A DNA stretch of 42,756 bases, taken from IMG/VR virus record IMGVR_UViG_3300009130_000058, positions 1 to 42,756 of that record, one strand, 5' to 3'. The position numbers and the translations under genes were made by a program. Below the pieces are notes generated by a model that did no database searches, was not told the DNA's origin, and saw only the letters and a program-made list of their open reading frames with translations. This document shows positions 15,500-23,663 of the stretch, in pieces. Origin of the DNA: a virus. Position 1 is the stretch's first letter. Every line of letters starts with the position of its first letter.

Positions 15500-15864
15500 T
15501 AACTGATTTACAAACAAAGAGAAATAATATTGATGCTTTATCACCAATTAGTGATACTAGGTATGAAAATATATTTAATATGAATAAATGTGATGGTTAT
15601 TTTTTTTATAATATTATTAAAAAAATTAACTTTCCAGATGAACTAGGACCAGAAGTATATATTGAACAATATACCACTGCTAGTATTCCATGGACGACAT
15701 TAGCATATGAAGTATATGGTGATCAAAATTTATGGTGGATTATATGTGGTGTAAATAAGATACAAAACCCGACTATTAATCCTGAAATCGGTAAAGCTTA
15801 TAAACTTATAAAACCATCATATATAAACACCATACTAGCAGAAATAAAAAAACAATTAATATAG
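15496..15864 (+). CDS. 53: Baseplate wedge protein gp53
   Basis: A 122-aa LysM-like baseplate wedge subunit that in T4 holds neighbouring wedges together. The signature is TTLAYEVYGDQNLWWIICGVNKIQNP (about residues 68-93), with the Trp-Trp pair typical of gp53/LysM-type tail proteins. It is shorter than T4 gp53 (196 aa), retaining the N-terminal region and the core. AAGGA lies eight bases before the ATG, and the gene overlaps gp48. Confidence 0.85.
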   Translation: MITDLQTKRNNIDALSPISDTRYENIFNMNKCDGYFFYNIIKKINFPDELGPEVYIEQYTTASIPWTTLAYEVYGDQNLWWIICGVNKIQNPTINPEIGKAYKLIKPSYINTILAEIKKQLI

Positions 15865-15870
15865 AGTATA

Positions 15871-17256
15871 ATGCCTAGCAATCTCCCAGACCCATCAGTT
15901 AATGAACCGCTTAAAGTTACTGCTAACAGTACTGACTATCTGGTTACAATTCAATTTTTAAATGACAAAGGTCAAGTTAAAACTATTAGTAGAGATTTTA
16001 AAAAACTACAATTTGAATCATCATACCTTACTCCGTTTATGCGAGGTAGACTACAAATAGACAACACTAATGAAAAGAGTACATTTCAATCAATAGCGTC
16101 ATTTAAAACATTTGATTACAATATGGTTAGTAGTGGAGCAGAATTTATTAACATTACTATTGAACAAATTTATAACCCTACCACAAATCAAAAAGTTACA
16201 ATATTAGCTGAACGATATATAGTACAAAATGTAGAACTAGGTCTTAACGACGAGAAAAAAGTATTAAATTATTATTTTGTAAATATAGACTATGGACCGT
16301 TAATGTATACTAAATTACCATGGTCGACAAATAATTATGTAAATGCCGCTGCTCAAAAAAATACAAACGATAAACAAATTTTAGTTAGTGACGCAATTAA
16401 ACACTTATTAGTTTCACTATACCAAAAAGAGTCTAACCCGCAGTCAATTATTGATCTAAAGAACTGGGATGAAAGTTCTTCGAAAGTAGAATATACATTG
16501 AAAAATCAAGAACCTGCAATTATGGGTCTAAACTATTTAATGTCTAAATATGAATCTAAAACTCACGATATGGGGATACTAACAAAAAACAGAGGGTTAT
16601 ATCAACTTAACTCTTTAGATAAGCTTATAAAACAAGCATCAACAAAAAATTACACTGGTTTAATACGAATAGAAACAGAAGATAATAGAGAACCATATAC
16701 TAATAGAATACAACCAAACAGATCGATCTGGAATAACCATCAACCTATACCTGCTCATATATCTACAATAAACATTGTACCGCAAGAGTCTACGCTCGGT
16801 TCTCATTGTATAGTAGATCATTCTGTATCTTCATATAATATTTCTAATAAACAATTTAACTTATTTAACCAGGAAGGTACTGTAGATAAATTAAAAGAAA
16901 GTATTAATAATTATACGTCAAGAACAACTGCCTTTGATGAATCTCATTTAAATACACCCAATAGAGTAGTATTATCTAATTTTGAAAATATTAAAAATGA
17001 ATATAATTATTCAGGTCGATTAGCACTGCAACAAAAATTCATAAATACGTCTAAAAAATTAACAATACCAATAAATGGTAATTTATTTTTAAAAGGTAGT
17101 AATTTTATAAACGTTGAACTAACCGGGATTCCACTTAACCAAGAAATGAGAGATATTTCAGGATCATGGTTTATACTACAAAACACAACTGTCCTTCGAC
17201 CAGGAATGTTTAAATCAAAAATTGTTTGTGGAAAATTAGATAAAGAAAAAGTATGA
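15871..17256 (+). CDS. 27: Central baseplate hub protein (gp27-like)
   Basis: A 461-aa protein with the build of gp27-type hub proteins: paired barrel-like domains (VTIQFLNDKGQVKTISRDFKK, RGRLQIDNT, INITIEQIYN near the N-terminus) and a C-terminal OB-like region ending in NLFLKGSNFINVELTG and SGSWFILQNTTVLRPGMFKS, the GSWxIxxxxH/V-type closing strand seen in hub proteins. T4 gp27 is 391 aa. It probably forms the trimeric ring between the tube and the central spike; no gp5 lysozyme/spike gene is visible in the window. It overlaps the next gene by four bases (ATGA). Confidence 0.7.
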   Translation: MPSNLPDPSVNEPLKVTANSTDYLVTIQFLNDKGQVKTISRDFKKLQFESSYLTPFMRGRLQIDNTNEKSTFQSIASFKTFDYNMVSSGAEFINITIEQIYNPTTNQKVTILAERYIVQNVELGLNDEKKVLNYYFVNIDYGPLMYTKLPWSTNNYVNAAAQKNTNDKQILVSDAIKHLLVSLYQKESNPQSIIDLKNWDESSSKVEYTLKNQEPAIMGLNYLMSKYESKTHDMGILTKNRGLYQLNSLDKLIKQASTKNYTGLIRIETEDNREPYTNRIQPNRSIWNNHQPIPAHISTINIVPQESTLGSHCIVDHSVSSYNISNKQFNLFNQEGTVDKLKESINNYTSRTTAFDESHLNTPNRVVLSNFENIKNEYNYSGRLALQQKFINTSKKLTIPINGNLFLKGSNFINVELTGIPLNQEMRDISGSWFILQNTTVLRPGMFKSKIVCGKLDKEKV

Positions 17257-18119
17257 GTACAGTACCATTAAAAACAGGCATACCAAATATAGTGGATAGT
17301 AATGTTTTAGATCCAAATACACTAGATCCACAATATATAGATTTTAATTCTTTAGCTAAAGATTATGATAATATAAAATATACAAATGACCCAATAACAG
17401 AAGAAGCCGACTTCTGGGTAAATTTAGCAAATGCGAACCCGGTTGATATATCAGAACTAGATAATAGCGGAGAATTTATTGCATGGTGGTTAGATAAGTA
17501 CCGTAAAAGTCATCCTTTAGTAAGAGATTTAGTTGAGCAAAGACTGCCTAATATAGAAGATACAATACTTCAAACTATATCAGAAAGCGTCGGTTTATTA
17601 TTCACTCAATATTTAACACCGCAGCGTAGAAATATGCACTATGCAGATGAATTCGATCCAACACCAGATGGACCTGCAGCTAATCCAAACGATCCAAGTG
17701 TTACTCCATTTCCTTATAATAGTATAATAGATGATAAGTTAGACTTTGATACTCGTAAAAATATATTAGGTTTAAGTAAACGAGCGGAAGCTATTTTTGG
17801 ACGAAATATGCAACAAGTTATTTACGGAGAACAAGGTCAACCAAATCTTCCTCATGGGACTAATCTCGTTACTGATTATATACACTATCAACGTTTAGGA
17901 GAAATACATAGTGATATTATGATAGAGATAGGAAGAATTTTAGGTGGAACATATAAAGTGTTATATTGGTTAACATGCAACAAAATTGCTAATAAACAAG
18001 AAGCTGTTCCCGTCGTACATACTCTCAGAGTTGAAAACACTGAGCAAGAAGTAGATGATTTAATGAACGCAATTCAAGACTCGTGGCGAGGGTTTACTAT
18101 GAATGATATTAAGTCTTAG
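17253..18119 (+). CDS. Unidentified protein in the baseplate-hub operon
   Basis: A 288-aa, Asp/Asn/Pro-rich acidic protein coupled to the gp27-like gene (ATGA overlap) and ending 11 bases inside the convergent gp16-like gene. It has an extended N-terminus (residues 1-50), a helical part (FIAWWLDKYRKSHPLVRDLVEQ), a Pro-rich loop (DEFDPTPDGPAANPNDPSVTP) and a C-terminal helix pair (GEIHSDIMIEIGRILGGTYKV). There is no membrane segment, signal peptide or enzymatic motif. The operon implies a baseplate or hub component. I do not recognise the family. Confidence 0.7.
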   Translation: MSTVPLKTGIPNIVDSNVLDPNTLDPQYIDFNSLAKDYDNIKYTNDPITEEADFWVNLANANPVDISELDNSGEFIAWWLDKYRKSHPLVRDLVEQRLPNIEDTILQTISESVGLLFTQYLTPQRRNMHYADEFDPTPDGPAANPNDPSVTPFPYNSIIDDKLDFDTRKNILGLSKRAEAIFGRNMQQVIYGEQGQPNLPHGTNLVTDYIHYQRLGEIHSDIMIEIGRILGGTYKVLYWLTCNKIANKQEAVPVVHTLRVENTEQEVDDLMNAIQDSWRGFTMNDIKS

Positions 18120-18570
18120 GTTCTACCTGATCAATATCAATAACATCTGCCTTTTTTAATAAACGATCTAAAACTTCTTCCCTACTTAACATTAATTCAC
18201 TTTGTTTCTCAGCTGCTAGAAGTTGCTTTTTAGAATCAATATCTAGTTGCTTCGCCTTTATTGTTGTATTAGATTTTTTATCTTGAACAACTAATTTATT
18301 TAATGTTTCTATAGCTCCAGTAGATGCTTTAATAAGCTCAGCAAGAGAAGAGACATTTTCTGCTTCAGGCATATGATGAACTACTTCTTTCATATTATCT
18401 ATTAACTCTAATGAATCTTGAATTAATTTTGATGATTTTTTAATTATAAATTCCTCAACATCTTCTTTAGACAAATCAATATTGTCTTCAGCATGCTGAA
18501 GTATTTTCTTATTATCTTTCGGTAAAGTTTTTAATTGAGATATTAAATCCGCTGGATCAATGTCATCCAT
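18109..18570 (-). CDS. 16: Probable terminase small subunit (gp16-like)
   Basis: A 153-aa, almost wholly helical protein. A central helical hairpin (SLELIDNMKEVVHHMPEAEN, then SSLAELIKASTGAIETLNKL) resembles the oligomerisation core of T4-like gp16. It is followed by a Lys-rich linker and a C-terminal SREEVLDRLLKKADVI helix like the segment that precedes the gp16 tail. Length fits (T4 gp16 is 164 aa). gp16 would act as a ring that regulates gp17 ATPase and DNA recognition. In T4 the two genes are adjacent; here they lie about 16 kb apart on opposite strands. A late box lies two bases before the ATG. Confidence 0.6.
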   Translation of the reverse strand: MDDIDPADLISQLKTLPKDNKKILQHAEDNIDLSKEDVEEFIIKKSSKLIQDSLELIDNMKEVVHHMPEAENVSSLAELIKASTGAIETLNKLVVQDKKSNTTIKAKQLDIDSKKQLLAAEKQSELMLSREEVLDRLLKKADVIDIDQVEPKT

Positions 18571-18572
18571 AA

Positions 18573-18582
18573 AATTATTTAC
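18573..18582 (-). promoter_or_regulatory. Late-promoter box for the gp16-like gene
   Basis: The minus strand reads GTAAATAATT, two bases before the ATG at 18570. Confidence 0.6.
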
Positions 18583-18610
18583 TTGAAAAACGAAATATAT
18601 ACACTATATT
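18583..18610 (+). promoter_or_regulatory. Sigma70-like promoter for dut
   Basis: TTGAAA (18583-18588), a 16-base spacer and TATATT (18605-18610) point rightward. The expected transcription start falls at or next to the dut ATG (18617). The -10 region also reads TATATTTG, which fits the Bacteroidota -7 element. Confidence 0.5.
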
Positions 18611-18616
18611 TGTCGT

Positions 18617-19102
18617 ATGAAATTAAAAGGCAGCATTAACGAACAATTAAAAGCAACTGGAGGTCGTTTTCCAGAAGATTTTAAAATGAGTTTTGTAAGA
18701 ACTCACCCAGATGCAAAGCTACCAGAACAAGCACATAAAAGTGATACTGGGTATGATCTATATAGTGTTGAAGAGGTTATTGTTCCTGGAAGAGGATCAG
18801 TTGTTGTTCCGGTAGGATTAACACTCGCGTACTTAACACCTGGTCTTTGGTTTAGAATAGAACCTAGAAGTGGTTTAGGGTTTAAGCATAACATTCAACC
18901 TCATTTAGGTATTATTGATAATGGTTATAGAGGTGATCTAGGAGTAAAATTATATAATTTTAGTGATACTGAAGTAACACTTCCTAAAGGAAGTAAAATC
19001 GCACAAATAGTATTATACACTCATTTTACAGCAAAAGTAACAGAAACTAATAAGGTTGATGATACTGAACGTGGGAGTGCTGGATTTGGATCTACAGGAT
19101 GA
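18617..19102 (+). CDS. dut: dUTP diphosphatase (dUTPase)
   Basis: A trimeric dUTPase hydrolysing dUTP to dUMP and pyrophosphate, keeping uracil out of phage DNA and supplying dTMP precursor. All five motifs are present: I SDTGYDLYS (residues 42-50), II PRSGLG (83-88), III GIIDNGYRGDLGV (98-110), IV GSKIAQIV (125-132) and V RGSAGFGSTG (152-161). At 161 aa the length is typical. A 20-residue extension precedes the core. It heads a three-gene cassette with the methyltransferase (ATGA overlap) and gp44, under what looks like a host-type promoter rather than a late box. Confidence 0.96.
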   Translation: MKLKGSINEQLKATGGRFPEDFKMSFVRTHPDAKLPEQAHKSDTGYDLYSVEEVIVPGRGSVVVPVGLTLAYLTPGLWFRIEPRSGLGFKHNIQPHLGIIDNGYRGDLGVKLYNFSDTEVTLPKGSKIAQIVLYTHFTAKVTETNKVDDTERGSAGFGSTG

Positions 19103-19854
19103 CAATGAGTGACAAAGATAATACATATTTTTTATTAACTCGATTTCCTGGACGATATCAGCCGTGGTGGGGATTCCCTTCAGCGTCTAGTGCAGGTCGT
19201 AAAAAAATAAAAGCTTTTAAAAACAGATTAAACCTTATACTCCCGGAAATTAAATTAAATGAAAATAAAACACTAATCGATATAGGCTGTAACGTTGGTT
19301 GGAATACATTTGAATTAGGTAGTAAAGGGATATCTGTTACAGGTGTTGATAAGAGTAAAAATTATATTGAACTAAATAACTTTTTACGCGAATATCATAA
19401 TTTAGATAAAAATCATATTGAATTTATCGCCGCCGATGCAAACCGGTTTTTCCAAGGACACGAAAAAATAAAAATTAACAAAGATATATTTAATGTAAAG
19501 AAAAAAAACACAACATATGATTATTGTATTTGTTTTAATGTAATGCACCATTTTTTGGATGAATGGAAAAAAAACAAAGAACATTATAGTAAATGGATGC
19601 GTGATACTGGTAAAAAGTCTCTAGTTTTTAATGAGCGAGGAATTAAGCTGCTCAAAAATATTCAAGACAATTGTAAAACTGCATTTTTTCAAATAAGATT
19701 AAGAGCTTCTTTTAAAAATTATGAAGAACAAGATAGTAATTTTGTACAATATCTTATTGATGAAATCGGATTTAAATCATGTAAAATACTTCAAACTGAA
19801 AATAATAATGATTATTTGAGCGCCCCTAATCCAATATACATGTTTAATAATTAA
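19099..19854 (+). CDS. SAM-dependent methyltransferase
   Basis: A 251-aa class I methyltransferase. Motif I is LIDIGCNVGWNTFELG (residues 59-74), the acidic end of strand 2 is VTGVDKSK (80-87), and YDYCICFNVMHHF (140-152) is the strand-4/motif IV region. No DNA-methylase NPPY/DPPY or PCQ motif is seen, so a small molecule, RNA, protein or sugar substrate is more likely than a DNA base. The N-terminal FPGRYQPWWGFPSASSAGRK is distinctive. The start overlaps the dut stop and AGGA lies just upstream; an ATG two codons later (19105) is an alternative. It lies between dut and gp44, hinting at a nucleic-acid metabolism role. Confidence 0.85.
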   Translation: MTMSDKDNTYFLLTRFPGRYQPWWGFPSASSAGRKKIKAFKNRLNLILPEIKLNENKTLIDIGCNVGWNTFELGSKGISVTGVDKSKNYIELNNFLREYHNLDKNHIEFIAADANRFFQGHEKIKINKDIFNVKKKNTTYDYCICFNVMHHFLDEWKKNKEHYSKWMRDTGKKSLVFNERGIKLLKNIQDNCKTAFFQIRLRASFKNYEEQDSNFVQYLIDEIGFKSCKILQTENNNDYLSAPNPIYMFNN

Positions 19855-19856
19855 AA

Positions 19857-20765
19857 ATGACAATTTCTGACATCTGGTGTGAAAAATATCGACCGAGTAC
19901 ATTAGATGAAATAGTCCTAGATAAAAATACTAGGTCTTATTTTAATACAGTACAGTCGGAAAAAAATATACCTAATGTACTATTTGTAGGCAAGCCAGGT
20001 ATTGGTAAGACCTCTCTAGCTAAGATTATCGTTAATGATGTTCTTAAATGTCAATATCTTTATATTAATGCCTCTGATGAGAACGGTATAGATACTATAC
20101 GTACAAAAGTTCTTAACTTTGCGCAGACCCAAAGTCTCTTTGGGAATATTAAGATTATAATACTTGATGAGTGTGATGGGTTATCTATTGATGCGCAAAA
20201 AGCGCTACGTAATTCGATAGAAGAATATCACGACTTAACAAGATTCATTTTAACAGCAAATTATAAACATAAAATCATACCTGCTCTTCAAAGTAGATGT
20301 CAGGTATTTGATATCAATTATAATAAAAATGATTATATAACTAAATTAATATCTATCGTTAAAGCTGAAGAGGTAAAAATTAATAAAGAACAATTCACTT
20401 CTATTGTTAATAGTTGTTATCCAGATTTCCGAAAAGGTATTAATACATTACAAAAATATTACTTATCAGGTGGTAAGGATGATAGTGTATTTAATGTTAC
20501 AGATTTCTTTAATGGATTAAAGGATCTTTTGAAGGAAAAGAAATATGTATTAATACGCAAATATATAATTGAAAATGAAGCATTATTTAATAATGACTAT
20601 GATGAACTATTTAAACGGTTATTTGATTATATGTATACTGCGGAAATAGATATAGATAAAAAAAGAGACTGTTTAATTACAGTCTCTAAATATTTTTACC
20701 AGAATAGTCAATGTATCGATCAGGAGATCAATTTCTATTCTTGTATACTTGATTTACGAGTTTAA
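19857..20765 (+). CDS. 44: Sliding-clamp loader large subunit (gp44-like)
   Basis: An AAA+ ATPase that loads the gp45 clamp on primer-template DNA. It has the RFC-type N-terminus WCEKYRPSTLDEIVL (residues 7-21), Walker A GKPGIGKTS (45-53), Walker B IIILDECDG (100-108), sensor 1 FILTANYKHK (130-139) and the arginine-finger SRC motif (146-148). At 302 aa it is near T4 gp44 (319 aa). It starts two bases after the methyltransferase stop and ends in a TTAA shared with the convergent gene. gp62 and gp45 are not in the window, so the loader genes are dispersed. Confidence 0.95.
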   Translation: MTISDIWCEKYRPSTLDEIVLDKNTRSYFNTVQSEKNIPNVLFVGKPGIGKTSLAKIIVNDVLKCQYLYINASDENGIDTIRTKVLNFAQTQSLFGNIKIIILDECDGLSIDAQKALRNSIEEYHDLTRFILTANYKHKIIPALQSRCQVFDINYNKNDYITKLISIVKAEEVKINKEQFTSIVNSCYPDFRKGINTLQKYYLSGGKDDSVFNVTDFFNGLKDLLKEKKYVLIRKYIIENEALFNNDYDELFKRLFDYMYTAEIDIDKKRDCLITVSKYFYQNSQCIDQEINFYSCILDLRV

Positions 20766-21271
20766 GGTAAATAATTCGCCGTACCTAAGTTATAATTACC
20801 ATCAGGTACTTTAGTTTGCTGACCTACGTCGATTGTTTTATCTTCTGCTTCTGCAGGTTTCAGCTGTACTTCACCTTGCTCTCCTTTAACTGGTCGAGTT
20901 GCTCGTGCTTCCTCCCACGACATATCAAATTCTAACAATTCTACAGGTATTGTTAAATTATGTGAAAAGAACCCTGGGTTAACTTCAACAACAATATCTG
21001 CACTATCCCAATTTTGTGAATCAGTAGCTTCTGCTTGATTAGGGTTCCTCGCATCATATAAATTCTTTTTTATAGTAGAAAGCATAAGATATTTGCCCTG
21101 CTCAACTAATGTTAAAATCTCATTTACATAATTTTGCCTAGCTTCACCTAGACCTTTATACCAATCAGATGACTTGCAAGTACTTTTAATTTTAACATAA
21201 TCTCCAGCAACCGGACCGGGTCTAGTAAACTGACCAATTTGTTCTTCAAATAATGTATCGAACTTACTCAT
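20762..21271 (-). CDS. Unidentified protein between gp44 and gp25
   Basis: A 169-aa protein. The N-terminal half is mixed (DTLFEEQIGQFTRPGPVAGD, WYKGLGEARQNYVNEILTLV), then strands ADIVVEVNPGFFSHNLTIPVEL (about 90-111) and an acidic, Pro-rich C-terminus. No enzymatic, membrane or metal-binding motif is visible. A late box AATAAATAATT three bases before the ATG indicates late expression, and divergence from gp25 suggests a virion or assembly role. The stop shares TTAA with gp44. I do not recognise the family. Confidence 0.75.
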   Translation of the reverse strand: MSKFDTLFEEQIGQFTRPGPVAGDYVKIKSTCKSSDWYKGLGEARQNYVNEILTLVEQGKYLMLSTIKKNLYDARNPNQAEATDSQNWDSADIVVEVNPGFFSHNLTIPVELLEFDMSWEEARATRPVKGEQGEVQLKPAEAEDKTIDVGQQTKVPDGNYNLGTANYLP

Positions 21272-21274
21272 TTC

Positions 21275-21285
21275 AATTATTTATT
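21275..21285 (-). promoter_or_regulatory. Late-promoter box for the 169-aa gene
   Basis: The minus strand reads AATAAATAATT, three bases before the ATG at 21271. Confidence 0.6.
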
Positions 21286-21303
21286 GTTTTAAGCACTTAT
21301 AAA

Positions 21304-21313
21304 TTAAATAATT
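21304..21313 (+). promoter_or_regulatory. Late-promoter box for gp25
   Basis: TTAAATAATT ends four bases before the gp25 ATG at 21318. With the minus-strand box at 21275-21285 it forms a back-to-back late promoter pair. Confidence 0.65.
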
Positions 21314-21317
21314 ATAC

Positions 21318-21800
21318 ATGGCGATTAAGCTCGACATACTTAAAGATAGAAAGAATGCAGATGCATATCGTAAATTCTCTTACGCAGATTTAAGATTAGA
21401 TCTAGATCTTAATAGTCATATACCATCTACTCCAGTAGGTATCAGTAAAAATCCTATAGATTTTAGATTAAGCTATGATGAAAATGCTATTTTTAATTCT
21501 ATTAAAAACATCTTTAATACAAAGAAAGGGCAAAAGATTTTAAACCCTTCATTTGGCTTAGATTTAGAAGTATTTTTATTTGATAATATTTCTAAAGAAA
21601 ATGGAGATGTTATTGGTAAAACAATATATGAAGAATTACCTTTACATGAACCTCGTATAACAGTAGAAGCAGTTAATGTTGTCGCTAGACCAGATGATAA
21701 TGAATATGAAATAACCATGTCTATTATTATTCCTCCGTTAGGTAACAAATCAGCAACATCAACTGGAATATTAACAGAAGGAACTTTTAAATACATTTAA
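21318..21800 (+). CDS. 25: Baseplate wedge protein gp25
   Basis: A 160-aa gp25-family protein, the sheath-initiating wedge subunit shared by contractile injection systems. It has the family layout: SYDENAIFNSIKNIFNTKKGQKILNP followed by FGLDLEVFLFDNI (about residues 54-92), with the conserved PxFG-x-L-x-x-x-LFD block, then a helix and strands (EPRITVEAVNVVARPDDNEY). T4 gp25 is 132 aa. Late box upstream; gp6 follows after three bases. Confidence 0.93.
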   Translation: MAIKLDILKDRKNADAYRKFSYADLRLDLDLNSHIPSTPVGISKNPIDFRLSYDENAIFNSIKNIFNTKKGQKILNPSFGLDLEVFLFDNISKENGDVIGKTIYEELPLHEPRITVEAVNVVARPDDNEYEITMSIIIPPLGNKSATSTGILTEGTFKYI

Positions 21801-21803
21801 CCC

Positions 21804-23663
21804 ATGAGTCATTATACAACAAATACAGAACGATCTAATATAACAGAGTTCGATTTACCGACAAACGCATATGCTGGTTTTGACGCACAAACCATGCGTG
21901 ATTTAATTATTAATCGTCTTAACAACGATTCGACAATTAATTTTACAGATCAAAATTTCGAAGGTAGTAATATTTCTGTGCTTATAGACATACTCGCATA
22001 CACATACCATACATTATTATTTTACTTAAACCAAACAAGCGCAGAGAGTAATTTTGCTGATGCCGAGTTATATGAAAATGTAAATCGAATTGTAAAGTTA
22101 ATAGGTTACAAACCAGCTGGACCGCAAACATGTATATTACCAATTAATGTAACAGGAAAAGCAGCACTAAGTAAAGGTTATTATACAATACCGAAATTTA
22201 CCTTTAGTACCGGTAGCGGTCAAACATTTACTACTATAGAAGATATAACGTTTGAAAAAACAACAACAACTGTCGAAACAATCGACCCTGTTGGTAATAC
22301 ATTAATGTATGAAGGTACTGTAGAAGAATATCCAGTAATATCTCCACTGGGTGAAAATTACGAAACAATATTTTTAAATCCTGGTGGAGACGTATTAATA
22401 GATCATTTTAATATTTTTGTTTATGTTAAGGAGACAAATGAGCAAAGTAAATGGTATGAATGGAGCAGAACACCGAGCTTGTTTTTATCAAACCCGAATG
22501 ATAGACATTTTGAAGTTACATATAATGAAAATAAAAAATATGAACTCAGATTTGGAAATAATATTAACGGTAAGAAGTTAAACGATGGGGACTCTGTAGC
22601 AATATATTATATAAAATCATCCGGTACTCGAGGCAAAGTAACAAAAAATACATTGAACGCTAGTAATATAAATATCTACAATACTACACAATTCGATGAA
22701 ATATTTGCTGATGTCAAAGATACATCACTTAATTATGTAAGTATATCCGCTTCACCTAATATTACTTTAACTAATACTGAAGATAGTACGGAATTCGGTG
22801 AACCAGAATCTGTATCAGAAATCAAACAAAACGCTCCTAGATTCTTTAGTTCGGAATATAGATTAACAACCAAAGCTGATTATAAGAGTTTTATACAACG
22901 TAATTATAAAAGCTTTATATATGACTGTGCAGTATTTAATAATAGCGATTATACAAACAATTATTTAAAATATATAAACGATGAATTAGGTTTAACAGAC
23001 TACACTAAAGATACAAACGCATTAATGAATCAATATTATTATGCAGATAGTGCTGATTCGAATAATATATACTTAATTATTGTCCCTAAACTACGTAAAG
23101 AAAAATCCGTGGTTACTCGGTCTAACTACTTACCAACTGCATTGAAAGAAAAAATACAATTAGAGATTGAACAGTATAAACTATTAAATAGTGAAGTTTC
23201 TTTTCTCGACCCAGTTTATTTAAATGTTGATATAGGACTTAAATCTGCAGGAGAAGATTCTAGTACTGCATTTAGAAACACTACTGAGATACATTTACGT
23301 AGGGATTCTCGAACATTAATTAATGAAGCTCAATTAAAATCAAGTGTGTTTAATATAATAGCGTCATATATTAAAAAATTAAAATTAGGAGATACAATAA
23401 ATGTAAGAGATTTAAATAACGATATTGAAGCCATTAAGGGCTTAGTCGATTTTAAAACAGTAAGAACAGATTCAGGTCTAGAGATACCGGGGTTGTCATT
23501 ATGTGTTTTTAATCCTATATATAACGGAAAGGATATAAAATTTATTGACACAACGTTAAAACTAAAACCATATCAAATACCATACATACAAAATGAAGTA
23601 GCCTTAAAAGATAAAATTAAAGTTATGAGTGTGTTGGAAAGTAAAGCTATAGTAGAATATTAA
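21804..23663 (+). CDS. 6: Baseplate wedge protein gp6
   Basis: A 619-aa gp6-like protein (baseplate J family), which forms the inner ring joining the wedges. The N-terminus shows MRDLIINRLNNDSTINFTDQ, then SNISVLIDILAYTYHTLLFYLNQTSAESNFADAEL (about 51-85), the classic gp6/J pattern, and KLIGYKPAGPQT. It is close to T4 gp6 (660 aa). It lies three bases after gp25 and its TAA overlaps the next ATG by one base (TAATG). Confidence 0.93.
   Translation: MSHYTTNTERSNITEFDLPTNAYAGFDAQTMRDLIINRLNNDSTINFTDQNFEGSNISVLIDILAYTYHTLLFYLNQTSAESNFADAELYENVNRIVKLIGYKPAGPQTCILPINVTGKAALSKGYYTIPKFTFSTGSGQTFTTIEDITFEKTTTTVETIDPVGNTLMYEGTVEEYPVISPLGENYETIFLNPGGDVLIDHFNIFVYVKETNEQSKWYEWSRTPSLFLSNPNDRHFEVTYNENKKYELRFGNNINGKKLNDGDSVAIYYIKSSGTRGKVTKNTLNASNINIYNTTQFDEIFADVKDTSLNYVSISASPNITLTNTEDSTEFGEPESVSEIKQNAPRFFSSEYRLTTKADYKSFIQRNYKSFIYDCAVFNNSDYTNNYLKYINDELGLTDYTKDTNALMNQYYYADSADSNNIYLIIVPKLRKEKSVVTRSNYLPTALKEKIQLEIEQYKLLNSEVSFLDPVYLNVDIGLKSAGEDSSTAFRNTTEIHLRRDSRTLINEAQLKSSVFNIIASYIKKLKLGDTINVRDLNNDIEAIKGLVDFKTVRTDSGLEIPGLSLCVFNPIYNGKDIKFIDTTLKLKPYQIPYIQNEVALKDKIKVMSVLESKAIVEY

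Noticed and set aside
18605-18612. TATATTTG before dut as proof of a Bacteroidota host
   Set aside because: It matches the Bacteroidota -7 element, but the DUF932 and nuclease-gene promoters have ordinary TATAAT/CATAAT boxes without TTTG, so one match in AT-rich DNA is not enough.
21473-21796. 107-aa minus-strand ORF
   Set aside because: Fully inside gp25 on the opposite strand; gp25 is certain from its motifs.
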